64,000 nucleotides of DNA from Lachnospiraceae bacterium. GTDB lineage: Bacteria; Bacillota; Clostridia; Lachnospirales; Lachnospiraceae. The notes beneath the pieces are model-generated. The model had not been told where the DNA came from and made no database searches. It saw only the letters and a program-made list of their open reading frames with translations. The stretch covers positions 7,814-71,813 of the forward strand of contig JAEDOO010000001.1 of NCBI GenBank assembly GCA_016301965.1, given 5' to 3'. Below are positions 62,379 through 64,000 of this stretch, in pieces; position 1 is the stretch's first letter, and every line of letters begins with the position of its first letter. The position numbers and the translations under genes are program-made.

Positions 62379-62411
62379 ATTGATCGAAATTTGGTAGTTT
62401 TTACCAAACCA

Positions 62412-62478
62412 ACACCCCCTGGAAACATCAGATTGTCAAAAAGAACAAATGTAGTTGACAATCTGATGCAGGGGGTGT
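62412..62478 (+). repeat. Large inverted repeat with embedded -35 box before the binding-protein gene
   Basis: CATCAGATTGTCAA (62426-62439) and ACACCCCCT (62412-62420) pair exactly with 62455-62468 and 62470-62478; the loop is 15 bases. The 3' arm begins with TTGACA (62455-62460), and TAATAA / TAATAT lies 17-20 bases on, so it could contain a promoter. As RNA it would form a very stable hairpin without a T tract. Confidence 0.85.
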
Positions 62479-62517
62479 AATAATATACATGCGTGATAAA
62501 TACGCTTGTGCGATGGC

Positions 62518-62527
62518 GAAACGTTTT
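62518..62527 (+). promoter_or_regulatory. LacI-type operator before the binding-protein gene
   Basis: GAAACGTTTT contains the same AAACGTTT palindrome (62519-62526) as the operators at 58750-58785, 58 bases before the lipoprotein start. Confidence 0.6.
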
Positions 62528-62584
62528 GTGCAGCCATTTCACATAAATAGGTAAACTTATAAAGTTTAAGGAGGAAGAAAAAAC

Positions 62585-63838
62585 ATGAAAAAGAAAGTTT
62601 TAGCATCCGTTCTGAGCGCAGCAATGGTAGCTACAATGTTCGCTGGCTGTGGTTCCAGCTCCAGTGCAGCACCGGCAAGCAGCGCAGCACCGGCAAGCAG
62701 CGCAGTTGAGAGTGCAGCTCCGGAAGCAAGTGAAGCACCGGCAAGCAGCGCAGTTGAGAGCGCAGCTCCGGAAGCAAGTGAAGCACCGGCTGAGTCCGCT
62801 GGCTCTGGTGCAGCTCAGTTCGAAGGCCTGACAGCTAACGAAGCTTACGAGTTCCCGATGATCGTTAAATCCTTCCAGTCTACATACTGGGGCGCAGCTA
62901 TGAAAGGTATGGAGATGGCTGCAGGCGAGCTTGGTGTTACCTATAATGCACAGGGACCGAACAGTGAGTCCGATATCGCTGATCAGGTTAACATGATCAA
63001 CACAGCTATCAACACTAACCCGAAGGGTCTTGGTCTGGCAGCTTGTGATACAAGCTCCGTTCTGGATTCTCTGCAGACATGTGCTGACAAGGGTATCCCG
63101 GTAGTATGTTTCGATACCGGTGTTGCTGATGCTCCGGCTGGTTCCGTAGTATGTACAGTAGCTACAGACAATGCTCAGGCTGGACAGGTTGCCGCTGAGA
63201 ATATGTACGCAGCTATCAAAGATGTTATTGCTAACGCTGATGGTCAGGTTATCATCGGTGAGGTTAACCAGGATGCTACAGCTCTGAACATCCAGCAGCG
63301 TGGCGGCGGATTCATCGACAAGATGATCGAGCTGGTTAAAGCTGATGGCAAGACAGTTGCTGTAACTGGTAATGAGTTCTATGTAAACGCAGCTAACGGC
63401 GCTGACGCTGATGCAGCTTCTGCAGACGTTGTTATCGAGGTTGCTGTTCCGGCTCAGACAACTGTAGAGCTTTGCTCCACAGCTGCACAGGCTATCCTTT
63501 CCAAAGAGAACACAATCGCTATCTTCGGTTCCAACCAGACAGCAGCAGAAGGTGTTCTGTCCGCTAACGCTAACCTGAACGTTCTTGGTTCTGACGCAGC
63601 AGCAGGCGATGTTATCGGTGTTGGTTTCGACGCTGGTTCCATTATCAAAGCCGCTGTAGCTGATGGTACTTTCCTTGGTGCCGTTACTCAGTCTCCGCTG
63701 ATGATGGGTTACTACGCAATCTACGCTCTGACAGCAGCTGCTAACGGACAGGAAATCTCCGATGTTCCGACAGATGGTTACTGGTACAATGTAGACAACA
63801 TGAACGATGATACAATCGCTCCGAACCTGTATGACTAA
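62585..63838 (+). CDS. Sugar-binding lipoprotein of the ABC transporter
   Basis: A 417-residue substrate-binding protein of the ribose/galactose type. Signal sequence with lipobox FAGC (Cys22). Next comes a low-complexity Ser/Ala/Pro/Glu linker (about 23-75) built of near-identical repeats (SSAAPASSAA, SAVESAAPEASEAPA). The type I binding fold follows (YWGAAMKGMEMAAGELGV, DTGVADAPAG, TDNAQAGQVAAENM). Ligand not identifiable. Codons are strongly biased (ccg, gtt, gct), as expected for an abundant protein. RBS AAGGAGG. Confidence 0.94.
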   Translation: MKKKVLASVLSAAMVATMFAGCGSSSSAAPASSAAPASSAVESAAPEASEAPASSAVESAAPEASEAPAESAGSGAAQFEGLTANEAYEFPMIVKSFQSTYWGAAMKGMEMAAGELGVTYNAQGPNSESDIADQVNMINTAINTNPKGLGLAACDTSSVLDSLQTCADKGIPVVCFDTGVADAPAGSVVCTVATDNAQAGQVAAENMYAAIKDVIANADGQVIIGEVNQDATALNIQQRGGGFIDKMIELVKADGKTVAVTGNEFYVNAANGADADAASADVVIEVAVPAQTTVELCSTAAQAILSKENTIAIFGSNQTAAEGVLSANANLNVLGSDAAAGDVIGVGFDAGSIIKAAVADGTFLGAVTQSPLMMGYYAIYALTAAANGQEISDVPTDGYWYNVDNMNDDTIAPNLYD

Positions 63839-63896
63839 TCTCTTTCAGGGGAATATGTTGACAACTTGCTGAAACGTAAGTAAATGAATGAATTGG

Positions 63897-63928
63897 GGAA
63901 GAACTCCTTTGGGAGTTCTTCCTTTTTT
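63897..63928 (+). terminator. Terminator of the ABC transporter operon
   Basis: GGAAGAACTCC (63897-63907) pairs exactly with 63912-63922, loop 4 bases, followed by T6. Confidence 0.9.
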
Positions 63929-63936
63929 GTGTGAGG

Positions 63937-63974
63937 CGAAAAGGCGACATGGACGGATCCAAGCCGCCTTTTCG
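63937..63974. repeat. 10-bp inverted repeat near the window end
   Basis: CGAAAAGGCG (63937-63946) is the exact reverse complement of 63965-63974. It is too close to the edge to assign; it may belong to a leader or terminator of the next gene. Confidence 0.5.
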
Positions 63975-64000
63975 ATATACTGTATTGGCCGAGATTATTG

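Noticed and set aside
57673..63838. Assigning the ABC transporter to fucose or rhamnose because of the neighbouring BMC locus
   Set aside because: It is separated by a terminator and has its own LacI regulator and operators. The binding protein resembles ribose-type proteins generally and no ligand residues identify the sugar.

Overview
The window looks like a chromosomal segment of a low-to-medium GC, anaerobic, Gram-positive Clostridia, most probably a Lachnospiraceae gut bacterium of the Blautia / Ruminococcus obeum type. This is an inference from gene content. The evidence is a meso-DAP-type MurE, a PASTA kinase / PP2C phosphatase pair, a division and cell-wall (dcw) cluster, sporulation sigma factors E and G, and a glycyl-radical-type microcompartment locus with a fuculose-phosphate-type aldolase. 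I saw no rRNA, tRNA, CRISPR array, transposase or phage gene.

Region 1 (1-10300) is accessory and surface related. A gene tail and terminator are followed by a tandem repeat element, a membrane Ser/Thr kinase with a Sel1/TPR-like C-terminus, a giant membrane-anchored protein with about ten Ig-like repeats, and a secreted SH3/NlpC-P60 hydrolase. Beyond these lie a third copy of the repeat element, built as a conserved core between two perfect 45-bp inverted arms, and three short REP-like hairpins.

Region 2 (10300-24650) is a housekeeping run: murE, priA, def, fmt, rsmB, rlmN, stp, prkC, rsgA, thiN, then ychF and lgt. The order is the familiar Firmicutes one, but rpe is absent between rsgA and thiN.

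Region 3 (24850-38500) is the dcw cluster. A promoter and a 10-bp-periodic MraZ operator lead mraZ, rsmH, ftsL-like, two class B PBPs, mraY, murD, ftsW, murA, ftsQ and ftsZ. No murF, murG, murC or ftsA is present here. Region 4 (38500-45500) holds aroE (minus strand), aroD, a shortened spoIIGA, sigE, sigG, an L,D-transpeptidase and a PHP-family phosphatase (minus strand).

Region 5 (45600-57500) is a bacterial microcompartment (BMC) locus of the glycyl-radical / fucose-rhamnose type. In order it encodes a glycyl-radical activase, EutS/PduU shell, EutP/PduV GTPase, class II aldolase, CoA-acylating aldehyde dehydrogenase, zinc alcohol dehydrogenase, four BMC-H shell genes, PduL, EutN vertex protein, PduS, PduT, a DeoR regulator and an iron alcohol dehydrogenase. 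Several enzymes carry recognisable encapsulation peptides. Two features stand out. The glycyl radical dehydratase that the activase should serve is not in the window. One BMC-H gene carries a 76-residue lysine/alanine-rich, histone-tail-like N-terminus followed by an internal start with its own strong ribosome binding site. The inferred pathway is fuculose/rhamnulose phosphate to lactaldehyde, then 1,2-propanediol, with propanol and propionyl phosphate as end products if a dehydratase is supplied from elsewhere.

Region 6 (57670-63930) is a LacI-type regulator with a ribose-type sugar ABC transporter (permease, double ATPase, permease, lipoprotein binding protein). A promoter with a cre-like site and tandem AAACGTTT operators sits between regulator and transporter. 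A large inverted repeat and another AAACGTTT site precede the binding-protein gene. The substrate cannot be read from the sequence.
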